DNA of 48,354 nucleotides from Vicinamibacteria bacterium. GTDB lineage: Bacteria > Acidobacteriota > Vicinamibacteria > Vicinamibacterales > UBA8438. The notes under the pieces are model-generated. The model was not told the origin of the DNA. It did no database searches and worked only from the letters and a program-made list of their open reading frames with translations. The stretch spans positions 1-48,354 of the forward strand of contig JAJEFC010000128.1 in assembly GCA_022820675.1 (NCBI GenBank). Reading direction: 5' to 3'. How positions within the stretch are numbered: the first letter of the stretch is position 1; each line of letters opens with the position of its first letter. Shown piece after piece: positions 24,355 to 32,669 of the stretch. The translations under genes and the position numbers were made by a program.

Positions 24355-25143
24355 ATGGGCCTCGTTCGCATCGGTTCGCGCCGCGCGGCGGCCGCGTTCG
24401 CGTTCCTGCTCGCCGCGCCGGCCGTGACCGCGGCCCAGACCGAGCTCCAGTACCAGTACGGCAACTTCGTCAACCCGTTCACGGGAGAGCGGCACTACGC
24501 GTCGGTCCTCACCTTCCAGAACGCGTCGCGCTGGTCGCTCGGCGACAGCTTCATCTTCATCGACTGGACCGACGACCACGGCGCCGACGGGTTCAACGAG
24601 AAGAGCATGTACGGCGAGTGGTACCCGACGCTGAGCCTGGGCCGGGTGACCGGGCGCACGATCGGGGTGGGGCCCCTCCGGGACGTGGCCCTCATCGGCG
24701 GGCTCAACTTCGGCAACGAGGCCGACATCTTCAAGGTCGTGCCCGGGGGGCGGCTCTCGTGGGACGTGCCGGGATTCTTCTTCCTCAACACCGACTTCGG
24801 CGCCGCCATCGACAAGAGCAGCGGGTTCGCCCGGGGCGGTGCTCCGCGGACCGGCGTCGCCTTCGTCATGGACGTCAACTGGGGCGCCGGGTTCGACGTC
24901 GGTTCACAGTCGTTCCTGTTCGCCGGGCACACGAAGTACGAGGGCGCCTCCACCAACGAGCTGGGCCACCGCGTCAGGGCCTCGCTGCTCGCGCAGCCGC
25001 AGCTCGGCTGGGACGTCGGCAAGGCGACGACCGGCCACGCCGGCGAGCTCTTCCTCGGGGTGGAGTACCAGTACTGGCGGAACAAGCTCGGCGTGGACGC
25101 GGGCGACAACGTCGCGCAGCTCTGGCTGATGTGGCGGCTGTGA
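24355..25143 (+). CDS. Tsx-like outer-membrane channel protein
   Basis: 262 residues. After a signal peptide (AAFAFLLAAPAVTAAQ) comes a beta-barrel typical of the nucleoside-channel Tsx/OmpK family: TFQNASRWSLGDSFIFIDW, MYGEWYPTLSLGRVTG, and closing aromatic strands (EYQYWRNKLG, NVAQLWLMWRL). It should sit in the outer membrane; the transported solute is not visible. The last 44 bases of the gene, including the stop, are duplicated immediately downstream. Confidence 0.85.
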   Translation: MGLVRIGSRRAAAAFAFLLAAPAVTAAQTELQYQYGNFVNPFTGERHYASVLTFQNASRWSLGDSFIFIDWTDDHGADGFNEKSMYGEWYPTLSLGRVTGRTIGVGPLRDVALIGGLNFGNEADIFKVVPGGRLSWDVPGFFFLNTDFGAAIDKSSGFARGGAPRTGVAFVMDVNWGAGFDVGSQSFLFAGHTKYEGASTNELGHRVRASLLAQPQLGWDVGKATTGHAGELFLGVEYQYWRNKLGVDAGDNVAQLWLMWRL

Positions 25144-25210
25144 CCGACCTCCGTGCACGGCTCCACGGCGACAACGTCGCGCAGCTCCGGCTGATGTGGC
25201 GGCTGTGACC
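25102..25210. repeat. Duplication of the porin gene's 3' end
   Basis: The 44 bases 25102-25145, beginning ggcgacaacgtcgcgcagct and containing the TGA, recur at 25167-25210 with one T/C change, 65 bp away. The copy lies after the stop and cannot be translated as part of the gene. Confidence 0.92.
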
Positions 25211-25290
25211 GTCCCGGCGGCGCCGGCGGGCTCGTTCGCGAGCCGGCCGAGGGGACGATTGGGCCGGGACAGCCTCGGCGAGCGGTGCGC

Positions 25291-26970
25291 TCAGGGCGTG
25301 GCGCCGGCCTCCCGGCCTGCCTGCCAGAGGGTCCAGTTGGCGTTGACGGTCGACGCGCGGCCGGCGCCGTCGAACACGAGGAGCCGGGTGGCCACCTTGT
25401 CGATGAAGAACCGGTCGTGGCTGACCACGATGACCGCCCCCGGGAAGTTCACCAGGGCCCGTTCCATCACCTGGGTGGCGGTGACGTCGAGGTGGTTGGT
25501 CGGCTCGTCGAGAATCACCACCGGCGCCCCCGACAGCAGCGACAGGGCCAGGGCGACGCGGGCCCGCTGGCCGCCCGACAGGGTCCCGATCTCCTGCTGC
25601 AGGTCCATCTCGGAGAACTGCAGGAGCTCGAGGAACCGGTGGACCTGCTTGCGCGGGGCCCTGTGCGCGAGCCCCTCGACGTTGACCTTCCGGGTCACCG
25701 TCGCCTTCGGATCGAGGCCGTCGAGGACGACGTTGTAGTCGACCCAGGGGTCGCCGAGCTTCCAGTGCACGCGGCCCGCGTCGGGCGCCACCTCGTTGCG
25801 CAGCACGCGCAGCAGGGTCGTCTTGCCGCACCCGTTGGGGCCGACGACCACCAGCCGGTCCCCCCGGTGCAGCGTGAAGTCGAGGCCGTCGAAGAGGGTC
25901 TGCCCGCCGTAGCCCTTCGAGAGCTGCGTCACCTCGCAGAGCTCGTCGGCGGTGCGCATGCCGCGGTAGATGCCCGTCACGATGGTGTCGACCTCGCGCG
26001 GCGTCTGCTGCTTGCGGATGTTCGCGAGCCGGCGGGCGAGGGCCCGGCTCGGGCTCCGGGCCGCCTCGCGCCGGTCCTGAATCGCCTCGGCCTCGAAGGC
26101 GAGCAGCTCCTCCTCGTGCCGGAACTCCCGCTCGAGCTGACGGGTCTTTCCCCGCTTGCGGCGCACGAACTCGACGAACCCGCAGTCGTACTCGTGGAAC
26201 CGGTGGTTCTGGATCTCGACGACCCGGTTGACGGCGCGGTCGAGGAAGTGCCGGTCGTGCGAGACCACGAGGGCGGCGCCCGTGAACTGCCCGAGCCAGC
26301 TCTCGAGCCACGCGAGCCCGTCGAAGTCGAGGAAGTTCGTGGGCTCGTCGAGCAGCAGCACGTCCGGCGCCTCGAGCAGGATCCTGGCCAGCGCCGCCCG
26401 GTTGCGCCATCCGCCGGACAGGTGATCGATCGGCATCGTGCGGTGCCGGCGGCTGAACCCCAGCCGGCTGAGGGCGGTGTCGATGCGGTGCTCGTACGTC
26501 CACCCGTCTCGGTGCTCCATCTCGGCCGTCAGGGCTTCGTACCGCTTCAAGAGCCGGTCCTGCCGGTCTCCGGAAGCGTCTTCCCCGAGCGCGCGGGCGG
26601 CCCCGGGGCCGGCGTTCCCGCTGGAAGGCCGCGCCGTGCTCTCCGCGAGCGCGCGGGCGACGTCCGCCAGGTCCGCCTCTATCCGCCGGATGGGCTCGAA
26701 CACCTCCTGCAGCACCGACTCGATCGACGCCGCGCCGCTCAGCTCCGAGAACTGCGAGAAGTACCCGATGCGCAGGTCGGCCGCCACCTCGATCTCGCCC
26801 TGCGACGGTTCCTCCCGCCCCAGAATCAGCCTCAGCACCGTCGTCTTGCCGGAGCCGTTGCGTCCGAGCAGCCCGGTCCGGTCGCCGGGGGCGAGGCGGT
26901 AGAAGACGTCGCGGAGCACCTGTTTCCGCCCGTACCGCTTGGAGACCTGCCGCAGGCGAATGAGGCTCAT
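25291..26970 (-). CDS. ABC-F ATPase (translation factor type)
   Basis: 559 residues with two ATP-binding cassettes and no membrane segments, as in the ABC-F group that acts on ribosomes. The first cassette has GRNGSGKTT at 36-44, LSGGWRNRAALA and VLLLDEPTNFLDFDGL. The second, from about 335, has GPNGCGKTTLL, LSGGQRARVALALSLLSG and VVILDEPTNHLDVTA. The linker between them is basic and helical (FRHEEELLAFEAEAIQDRRE). About 50 residues in the first cassette (STARPSSGNAGPGAARALGE) form a low-complexity insert. The ATG at 26970 begins MSLIRLRQVSKRYG; a weak ribosome site precedes it. A small upstream ORF with a better site lies 51 nt upstream. Confidence 0.92.
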   Translation of the reverse strand: MSLIRLRQVSKRYGRKQVLRDVFYRLAPGDRTGLLGRNGSGKTTVLRLILGREEPSQGEIEVAADLRIGYFSQFSELSGAASIESVLQEVFEPIRRIEADLADVARALAESTARPSSGNAGPGAARALGEDASGDRQDRLLKRYEALTAEMEHRDGWTYEHRIDTALSRLGFSRRHRTMPIDHLSGGWRNRAALARILLEAPDVLLLDEPTNFLDFDGLAWLESWLGQFTGAALVVSHDRHFLDRAVNRVVEIQNHRFHEYDCGFVEFVRRKRGKTRQLEREFRHEEELLAFEAEAIQDRREAARSPSRALARRLANIRKQQTPREVDTIVTGIYRGMRTADELCEVTQLSKGYGGQTLFDGLDFTLHRGDRLVVVGPNGCGKTTLLRVLRNEVAPDAGRVHWKLGDPWVDYNVVLDGLDPKATVTRKVNVEGLAHRAPRKQVHRFLELLQFSEMDLQQEIGTLSGGQRARVALALSLLSGAPVVILDEPTNHLDVTATQVMERALVNFPGAVIVVSHDRFFIDKVATRLLVFDGAGRASTVNANWTLWQAGREAGATP

Positions 26971-27020
26971 GGGGGACCGTTCCGGAAGGCGTGTCGTATC
27001 GGGATGCGGGGGGGCGTCGA

Positions 27021-27104
27021 TCAGACGTGCGCGAGCGCGGGGTTGGATGGACCGAACTCTGCCAACTCCTCCGGCAATTCGATGGTGATCGTGGTGGTGG
27101 TCAT
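27021..27104 (-). CDS. 27-residue ORF upstream of the ABC-F gene (leader peptide or antitoxin scrap)
   Basis: An ATG at 27104 with GTGGAGAACTC before it opens a 27-codon frame starting MTTTTITIELPEELAEFG and ending at TGA 27021. The beginning resembles the first strand of CopG/UPF0175-type antitoxins, so it may be the stub of a deleted antitoxin. Its place just before an ABC-F gene also fits a leader peptide, since some ABC-F genes are controlled by upstream ORFs. The sequence does not decide between the two. Confidence 0.4.
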   Translation of the reverse strand: MTTTTITIELPEELAEFGPSNPALAHV

Positions 27105-27164
27105 GAGTTCTCCACGCTGGAAGGCGGTTCCGCCTCCATCCACGTGGCATGAGCGGCCATTTCG

Positions 27165-27446
27165 TTAGTTAGCATGCTGCTTCTGCTGCCGCCGCCTCTC
27201 GTCGCCGGTGATGTTCAGGAAAATGTCCGCGTGACAGCGGTTCTCCGGCAGCGGGGTGGGGACCACGGTTCGGCCGTTTCCGCCGGCATGCTCCGCCGTC
27301 AGCACGGCCCACCCCTGGAAGTTCTTCGGCGGGTTTCTGTTCCGCCCCCGGTTTCTGGACCATTCGGCCAGTTCATGTATCGGCGCATGGTCCATCCGGT
27401 CGACTGAGATCGATTCCGCGTCCTTGTGCTCCAAAAAAATGTCCAT
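27165..27446 (-). CDS. Unknown 93-residue protein
   Basis: The protein begins MDIFLEHKDAESISVDRMDH and continues HELAEWSRNRGRNRNPPKNF, then QGWAVLTAEHAGGNG. It is polar, without signal peptide or membrane segments, and ends in a Gln/Arg-rich tail (GDERRRQQKQHAN). I do not recognise the family. A longer frame starts at 27581 but its first 45 residues look random. It lies 147 nt beyond the previous gene of the cassette on the same strand and may belong to that operon. Confidence 0.5.
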   Translation of the reverse strand: MDIFLEHKDAESISVDRMDHAPIHELAEWSRNRGRNRNPPKNFQGWAVLTAEHAGGNGRTVVPTPLPENRCHADIFLNITGDERRRQQKQHAN

Positions 27447-27593
27447 GTCAATCTGGCCGCGGCGTGCCCGATTGCTCCTGCTTCGGGAGAAGACGCTCCG
27501 GCCAAGGTCTTCCGCGGGGTCAACGTGCGGCGGGGGTGCCATTCGCAGGTGTTCGCAGGTCAAGGTTGGCCGGTGCTTCACGCAGCCGCGCGC

Positions 27594-28265
27594 TTACAAT
27601 CCGGCCGGAACGCCGGCGAGTAGCATCATCTCGGACGTACCGAGGCCCGCCGGCGCCACCGGATGAGTCAGCCGTCTCGGTATCAGGACACGCAACTGCT
27701 CCACGACGAAGCTGTCGGGCAAGTCTGACGCCACGTCGTAGTGGGCGCGCCGACTGCGCCCGCCGGTGTACGCATAGCACTCTCCCCGCCCGTGGCCGTC
27801 GAGCAGGATGACCACGGAGCTCGGCGCGTCCGGCGACTTGAAGTGAATAGCTATCTCGCCGTCCTGCGTGGGATAGACCGTGGGCGCCCACGGATGCCGG
27901 GCCAGGGCAACGATGATCCGTTCCGCCTCCTTGCGGGCGGAACGGGCGATGTCGGGCAGGCCATCCTCAGCGATCTCCTCGTCGACTTCCGTGAGCGCGC
28001 GCAGGGCGTCCGCCAGCCAAGCGGACCAAGCGGACCCCGACCGGCGCGAACGCTGGAAAGGGATCGCCGGCGCAGCGATCGATATCGGTGCCCCATTGGC
28101 TGTTGACCACCCGGTCGCGGTGGTACGCCCCATCGGCGACCTGGGCTGCAGAAATTGTCCCCGCATCTGAAACTGCCGCTCCGGAACCTTGCCGATCGGG
28201 ATTCTCGGCACAGAGTAGACGTCGATGTCCTGCTCCATGCCGACGCGGTGAAACATCGTCGCCAT
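27594..28265 (-). CDS. Unknown protein, second gene of a coupled cassette
   Basis: 223 residues. The N-terminal third is Pro/Arg-rich (RIPIGKVPERQFQMRGQFLQ). From about 80 a helical stretch leads to strands reading IAIHFKSPDAPSSVVILLDG and GRGECYAYTGG, then PDSFVVEQLRVLIPRRL. There is no signal peptide and no familiar catalytic motif. The ATG overlaps the stop of the 233-residue gene by one base (TGATG), so they are co-translated and probably act together. Confidence 0.65.
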   Translation of the reverse strand: MATMFHRVGMEQDIDVYSVPRIPIGKVPERQFQMRGQFLQPRSPMGRTTATGWSTANGAPISIAAPAIPFQRSRRSGSAWSAWLADALRALTEVDEEIAEDGLPDIARSARKEAERIIVALARHPWAPTVYPTQDGEIAIHFKSPDAPSSVVILLDGHGRGECYAYTGGRSRRAHYDVASDLPDSFVVEQLRVLIPRRLTHPVAPAGLGTSEMMLLAGVPAGL

Positions 28266-28966
28266 CAGTCATCCTCCGGTTGCAGGCCGACGACGCGATC
28301 CGCGAGCCTGTCGAGGCGAGCGAGCAGATTCATGTGGTCGTCGAAGGCAGCCGGATTCGGAGAGTTGATTTGGATCTGCGTGTCCACGAAGACCGCGTGA
28401 TCGACCGCAAACGACTTTTCGACAACGCGTCTAAGTACCCACTGCCCCTTCTCGTCCGAGCACACGAGGTGCGTCGAGGGCAGATACACGGCGCCGGGCT
28501 CCGACTGCATGTTGCTGTCGACGTCGTCGCGCCCGAACTGACCGAGGTACTCATCGACGGCGGCGCTGTCCGCGGCCTGCATGTGCACGCTGGTGTTGAA
28601 CGACATCCAATCTCGTCCGTTCTCGCCGAGTTCGGCAGCCAGCCAATCGAGAGCACGCCGAACCGTCTCGACGACCTCGGGCGGATTTCTGCGTCTGACG
28701 TTGGTGAAGCTCAGGTTCAGGGCATCGGACCCGAGAACGACGCTGCATGCGCCTCCGAAGAGTTGACATCGGCACCGCAGGTCATCCAACGAGACCGCGG
28801 GTGTCACGCTGAAGCTCCCAGGGCCGATCGGCAGCCAATCGCGGAAGCGGTCGGCGATGCCGCCAATGAACTTCTGCTGGGCCGCCGGCCAGTCAGTTAT
28901 GAAGCGACTCAGCTTGGCAGTGACGTGGGTCGACGCGTCGTGATGGCGCACGTGAAGAACCGGCAT
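28265..28966 (-). CDS. Unknown protein, first main gene of a coupled cassette
   Basis: 233 residues with the flavour of bacterial proteins of the TIGR04255 kind: strand-rich, with GSFSVTPAVSLDDLRCRCQLF, DWMSFNTSVHMQAADSAAVD, HAVFVDTQIQINSPNPAAFD and a closing helix LLARLDRLADRVV. I cannot confirm the assignment. No signal peptide or membrane segment is seen. It begins at the ATG at 28966, 24 nt beyond a possible small ORF, and its stop is shared with the next start. Confidence 0.65.
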   Translation of the reverse strand: MPVLHVRHHDASTHVTAKLSRFITDWPAAQQKFIGGIADRFRDWLPIGPGSFSVTPAVSLDDLRCRCQLFGGACSVVLGSDALNLSFTNVRRRNPPEVVETVRRALDWLAAELGENGRDWMSFNTSVHMQAADSAAVDEYLGQFGRDDVDSNMQSEPGAVYLPSTHLVCSDEKGQWVLRRVVEKSFAVDHAVFVDTQIQINSPNPAAFDDHMNLLARLDRLADRVVGLQPEDD

Positions 28967-28990
28967 CGGATCGATGCTCCCCCTTACATA

Positions 28991-29188
28991 TCACGGACGG
29001 GGCTCCTCGCGCCCGTGTTCCGTCCGCCGCGCGAGTGGCCACAGTGTCTGGTCGATCGGTATCCCGAACCGCTGCTTGAAGGCGACCCAAGCAGCTCGAT
29101 AGTCGCTCTCCCGGTCACAGCGGTCGAAGGGTGCGTGATACTCGATCACGCGCCGGCTCGCCGTGGCGTCGGGTGCGAGCCGTGTCAC
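28991..29188 (-). CDS. Possible small ORF at the head of the unknown cassette
   Basis: 65 codons from a GTG: ASRRVIEYHAPFDRCDRESD, then YRAAWVAFKQRFGIPIDQ. It has good codon bias and is close to the following gene, but no ribosome site precedes the GTG. A second GTG fifteen codons in is also possible. No family is recognised, and it may be the end of a longer lost gene. Confidence 0.35.
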   Translation of the reverse strand: MTRLAPDATASRRVIEYHAPFDRCDRESDYRAAWVAFKQRFGIPIDQTLWPLARRTEHGREEPRP

Positions 29189-29321
29189 ACGGTGAGGAGC
29201 AGGGGCGCCCCGAGGCCGGGCGGCGGACGGGACCCATGCCCGGAGGTTCAGCCATGGCGTAGCACCAGCCCGCGGCGCCGCGCCGCGACCGGCGGCGCCA
29301 CGGGTCCACGAGCGGGCGTCC

Positions 29322-29747
29322 CTACAGCGGCCAGTCGCGGAGGATGCGCTCGGTCTCCTCCAGGTGGGTGCTCTCGTCGCGGATGAAGTCTTCGAGCTGC
29401 ACCGCGAGGCCCTTGTCGCCGTAGGCCTCGGCTTCCTGCGCCCGCGCGGTGTAGCCCCGCATGGCGTGGGCCTCGGCCTCGACGACGGCCTCGAGCATGG
29501 CGCGGTTGCCGTCGGGCAGCGCGACCTCGCGCGGCACGGTCGTCGGCTTGCCGCCCAGCGAGACGATCTTGTTGGCGAGGAACTGGGCGTGCAGTTGCTC
29601 GTCGGCGACCTCGGCCAGGAAGAACTGCGAGAGCTGGGGCCGGTAGGGGCCGGTGGCGCGGGCGGCGTAGAGGATGTACTGGATCATCGCGCCGAGCTCG
29701 TCGGCGAGGTCCTGGTTGAGCTTGGCGATCAGTTCTTCCCTGGTCAA
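29322..29747 (-). CDS. Ferritin-like diiron protein (bacterioferritin/Dps-like)
   Basis: 141 residues forming a four-helix bundle. Diiron ligands are visible: Glu17, ExxH at 50-53 (EQLH), Glu90 or Glu92, and ExxH at 125-128 (ESTH). It should bind or oxidise iron and may store it or serve as a peroxidase. The start is an unusual TTG at 29747, supported by GAGGAGA six bases upstream; no ATG lies near the beginning of the fold. No heme-ligand Met is obvious, so bacterioferritin in the strict sense is uncertain. Confidence 0.85.
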   Translation of the reverse strand: MTREELIAKLNQDLADELGAMIQYILYAARATGPYRPQLSQFFLAEVADEQLHAQFLANKIVSLGGKPTTVPREVALPDGNRAMLEAVVEAEAHAMRGYTARAQEAEAYGDKGLAVQLEDFIRDESTHLEETERILRDWPL

Positions 29748-30069
29748 CGGTCTTCTCCTCGGCGGGTGGCGCCTCGTCAGGCGCCGGTCGAGCGGTCTCT
29801 CCTCGCGGGCGGTTCGTCCTCAGCCGTCGCTGGCCATCGATCTCTCCCTGGCGGGCGGCGTCGTCAGCCGTCGCGGGCCCACGGTCACTCTGGGACAGTG
29901 ATCGACATGAGGTTGCCGGTTGCGCTCAGCGATGCTCCGCATCTTGCGGCCTTGCGCGCCGGACACATGGCAAAGCGATTCTCGTCACCGTCCCTGGCGG
30001 ACGGCGCCCCGGGTGCGGCCCCGGGGCGCCGGTGCTTCTTCACGGGCGCCGCGGGGGCGCCCGGTGTCG
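29748..30069. other. Intergenic with degenerate repeats and a strong hairpin
   Basis: From 29765 to 29885 short motifs such as ctcctcgcgggcgg, ctccctggcgggcgg and cagccgtcg recur imperfectly. At 30003-30030 an 11-bp perfect stem (GGCGCCCCGGG) with a six-base loop lies 40 nt beyond the stop of the serine hydrolase. This may terminate that gene, although no T-tract follows. No gene is supported. Confidence 0.55.
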
Positions 30070-31368
30070 TCAGTCGACGATCGCCTGGTAGACCAGCGAC
30101 CGCACCTTCTGCTGGTCGTCGAGCCCGATGGCCGGGATGATCTGCGTCAGGTAGACCACCACCATCTCCTCCTTCGGGTCGGCCCAGTAGGTGGAGTGGT
30201 AGGCGCCGCCCCACCCGAACTCGCCGGCCGAGCCGGGCAGGCCGGCGGCGGCGGGGTCGTGGGTAATCGAGAAGACGAGGCCGAAGCCCTGGCCGGGGCG
30301 GAACGGGATGCCGCCGAGGTGGTCGCTCAGCATCGACTCGACGGTCTTGCGCGACAGGATGCGCGTGCCGTCGAGCTCGCCGCCGTTCAGCATCATCTGC
30401 AGGAACGTGGCGTAGTCGGTGGCCGTCGACAGCAGGCCGGCGCCGGCCGAGAACGCCTTGCGGGGACCCTCGACGTAGTGGCCCTGGCCCACCATGTGGC
30501 CTGGGTCGGGGGCCCGCTCGAAGCTGCTGCCGTCGCCCACCGACGAGTAGACGGTGGCGAGCCGGCCCAGCTTGCCGTCGGGGAGGAAGAAGTGGGTGTC
30601 GTTCATCCCGAGGGGCTCGAACAGCCGCTCGGTGAGGAACTCGCCGAGGGTCTGGCCGCTGATCTTCTCGATCATTGCGCCGAGGATGTCGGTGTTGTAG
30701 CCGTAGATCCACTGCTCGCCGGGGTGCGCGTCCATCGGCAGCTCGGCGAGGCGGCTCATGGTGTCGCCCACCGTCTCGTCGCGATCGGCGAAGTACCAGC
30801 CGGTGATGCCCGCCTCCTCCCACGCGTCGGCGACCGGCCCGCGAGCGCCCAGCAGGCCCATGCCGTAGCTGATGCCGGCGGTGTGGGTCAGCAGGTCGCG
30901 GATGGTGACGGGCCGGCGGGCCGGCACCACGTCGTAGCCGCCGTCGTCGTTGGGCTCGGCCACGGTCGTCTCCGCGAACGCGGGCAGGTACTTGCCGACC
31001 GGGTCGGTGATGAGCAGCTTGCCCTCCTCCTGCAGCAGCATGACCCCGACGCTGGCCAGCGCCTTGGTCTGCGACGCGATGCGGAAGATGCCGTCGGACG
31101 GCATCGGCGCCTCGGCCTCGACGTCGCGCCAGCCGATGCCCTCGCGGTAGGCGATCTTGCCGCGGCGGACGACGATGGTGACGGCGCCGGCGAGCCGGCC
31201 CTCGTCGACCATCGTGTCGAGGGCGAGGCTCAGGCGGTCGAGCCGCTCCGACGACATGCCCACCTCTTCGGGCTCGACCCGGACCAGCCCCTGGGCGGCT
31301 CCGGTCTGGGGAACGAGCAGCAGCGCGAACACGACGGCGAGCGCCGTCAGGCGAATGCGTGATCTCAT
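30070..31368 (-). CDS. Serine beta-lactamase-family hydrolase, exported
   Basis: 432 residues. The signal peptide (ALAVVFALLLVPQTGAAQ) is followed by a class C beta-lactamase/esterase fold with SxxK at 99-102 (SQTK) and the tyrosine motif near 222 (IYGYNTDILGAMIE). The third motif region reads GWGGAYHSTYWADP. These proteins are usually esterases or D-alanyl peptide hydrolases; resistance activity cannot be inferred. ATG at 31368 has GAGGTAACGCC before it. It lies 171 nt downstream of the diheme lipoprotein on the same strand. Confidence 0.88.
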   Translation of the reverse strand: MRSRIRLTALAVVFALLLVPQTGAAQGLVRVEPEEVGMSSERLDRLSLALDTMVDEGRLAGAVTIVVRRGKIAYREGIGWRDVEAEAPMPSDGIFRIASQTKALASVGVMLLQEEGKLLITDPVGKYLPAFAETTVAEPNDDGGYDVVPARRPVTIRDLLTHTAGISYGMGLLGARGPVADAWEEAGITGWYFADRDETVGDTMSRLAELPMDAHPGEQWIYGYNTDILGAMIEKISGQTLGEFLTERLFEPLGMNDTHFFLPDGKLGRLATVYSSVGDGSSFERAPDPGHMVGQGHYVEGPRKAFSAGAGLLSTATDYATFLQMMLNGGELDGTRILSRKTVESMLSDHLGGIPFRPGQGFGLVFSITHDPAAAGLPGSAGEFGWGGAYHSTYWADPKEEMVVVYLTQIIPAIGLDDQQKVRSLVYQAIVD

Positions 31369-31539
31369 GGCGTTACCTCGGTCTTTCGTCGGTCTCGACG
31401 GGTAGAGTTCCGGACGCGGATTCCTGCTTCAATGATAGCCGTGACGGCGGTCGCGCCGGTAGAGCGGCCTGCGGCGACCGCGGCGTGCCGTTCTCGGGGG
31501 CAAGCCGACGCGTGTCGGCGTCGGTCGTCCGCGGCGCGG

Positions 31540-32592
31540 TCACCGGGACCGGATTCGCCCGCACCAGTCCCGGAGGGCCCGGCGGTCCTGGGCGAAGTCC
31601 TCGGCGTAGTGGTAGCGGTCGAAGGGCGCCGGCATCCGCAGGTCGATCAACGGCATCGAGAAGCGGTCGTCGCACTGCGGGCGGTGGCAGGTGGTGCACC
31701 GGTTGCCGGGCAGGTCGGCCGTGACGGGCTGCGAGAACTCCTCGCCGACCACGAAATAGGGCGGGCGGGGATTGGCCGGGCCGGCCAGCACCGGCACCAG
31801 CGTCTCGGCCGGGTCGTCCGGGTGCCGGAGCTGATCGGTCCAGGGCGAGTGGATGAACGGGTCGGCCTGGTGGCACCCCTGGCACTGGTCGGCGGCCACG
31901 ATGTCGGGCGTCTGCCAGTAGGCCTCGTAGCCGGGCTCGTTCGAGCCGGGGTGCCGCTCGGTGTTGGCCACGTTGTGGCTCATGTGGAAGAAGCAGGTCG
32001 CGCCGGTCAGCGTGTTGTGGCCGATGACCCCCATGCCGCCGTCGCGGCAGAAGTTCATGTAGACGACCTCGGGCCGGGGCCGGCCGTCGTGGTGCGTGCC
32101 CTGCTTGAGCCCGATGGCGTTGCCCGGTTGGCAGCCCCCGGTCAGCGCGGCGGGGCGGTCGCAGGTCTCCGGCTCGTCGAAGACCTCGACCTCGCCGACG
32201 GTGATGGGGACGACCTGGGCCTCGCGGCAGCTCATCGCGGGTATCGGTCCGAGGTACCGCGCGCACGACTGGGCGTGGTACAGGGCCGTGCCGGGGGCGG
32301 CGGTCGGAGCCGGCGCGTCGGGGTCGGGCGCGGGCCGTCCCGCCGCCCTGCCTGCTTCTCCGGCCGGGGCGACCTCGGCACGCTGCTGCGGGCTGCCCTC
32401 GACGCCTTCCGTCCGCGCGCCCGGGCGGGGCGAGCCGCCGGGGTCATGACTCCCCGGCGGACCAGCGGCTTCCGTCCGCGCGCCCCGGCGGGGCGAGCCC
32501 TCGCCGGTGGCGAGGATCGTCGCGGATGCGCCGCACGCGGCGGCGAGCAGGGCGAGGATGGTGACCGTTGCGCGTGGCCTGTTTCGCTGCAT
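31540..32592 (-). CDS. Exported diheme c-type protein with repeat-rich linker
   Basis: 350 residues. The N-terminus VTILALLAAACGASA suggests a signal peptide, possibly lipoprotein with Cys20, although the lipobox is poor (Ala at -3). Residues 30-100 are Pro/Gly/Arg-rich and repeat SPRRGARTE and SPRPGARTE. Two heme c sites follow: CQGCH at 237-241 and CTTCH at 299-303. Other Cys residues (110, 122, 144, 154, 182, 200) may form disulfides. It is presumably a periplasmic electron carrier or part of an oxidoreductase. No partner is adjacent except the serine hydrolase. Confidence 0.78.
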   Translation of the reverse strand: MQRNRPRATVTILALLAAACGASATILATGEGSPRRGARTEAAGPPGSHDPGGSPRPGARTEGVEGSPQQRAEVAPAGEAGRAAGRPAPDPDAPAPTAAPGTALYHAQSCARYLGPIPAMSCREAQVVPITVGEVEVFDEPETCDRPAALTGGCQPGNAIGLKQGTHHDGRPRPEVVYMNFCRDGGMGVIGHNTLTGATCFFHMSHNVANTERHPGSNEPGYEAYWQTPDIVAADQCQGCHQADPFIHSPWTDQLRHPDDPAETLVPVLAGPANPRPPYFVVGEEFSQPVTADLPGNRCTTCHRPQCDDRFSMPLIDLRMPAPFDRYHYAEDFAQDRRALRDWCGRIRSR

Positions 32593-32669
32593 GTCGCTAC
32601 CCGTCCCCGTGAATCACCGCCCGCGCGCGGATTGCCGCCCGACCGACACTCGAGGCGCCGACGGTTTCG

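Noticed and set aside
30003..30030. Mobile element end
   Set aside because: The 11-bp stem has no transposase or target duplication near it; a terminator role is simpler.
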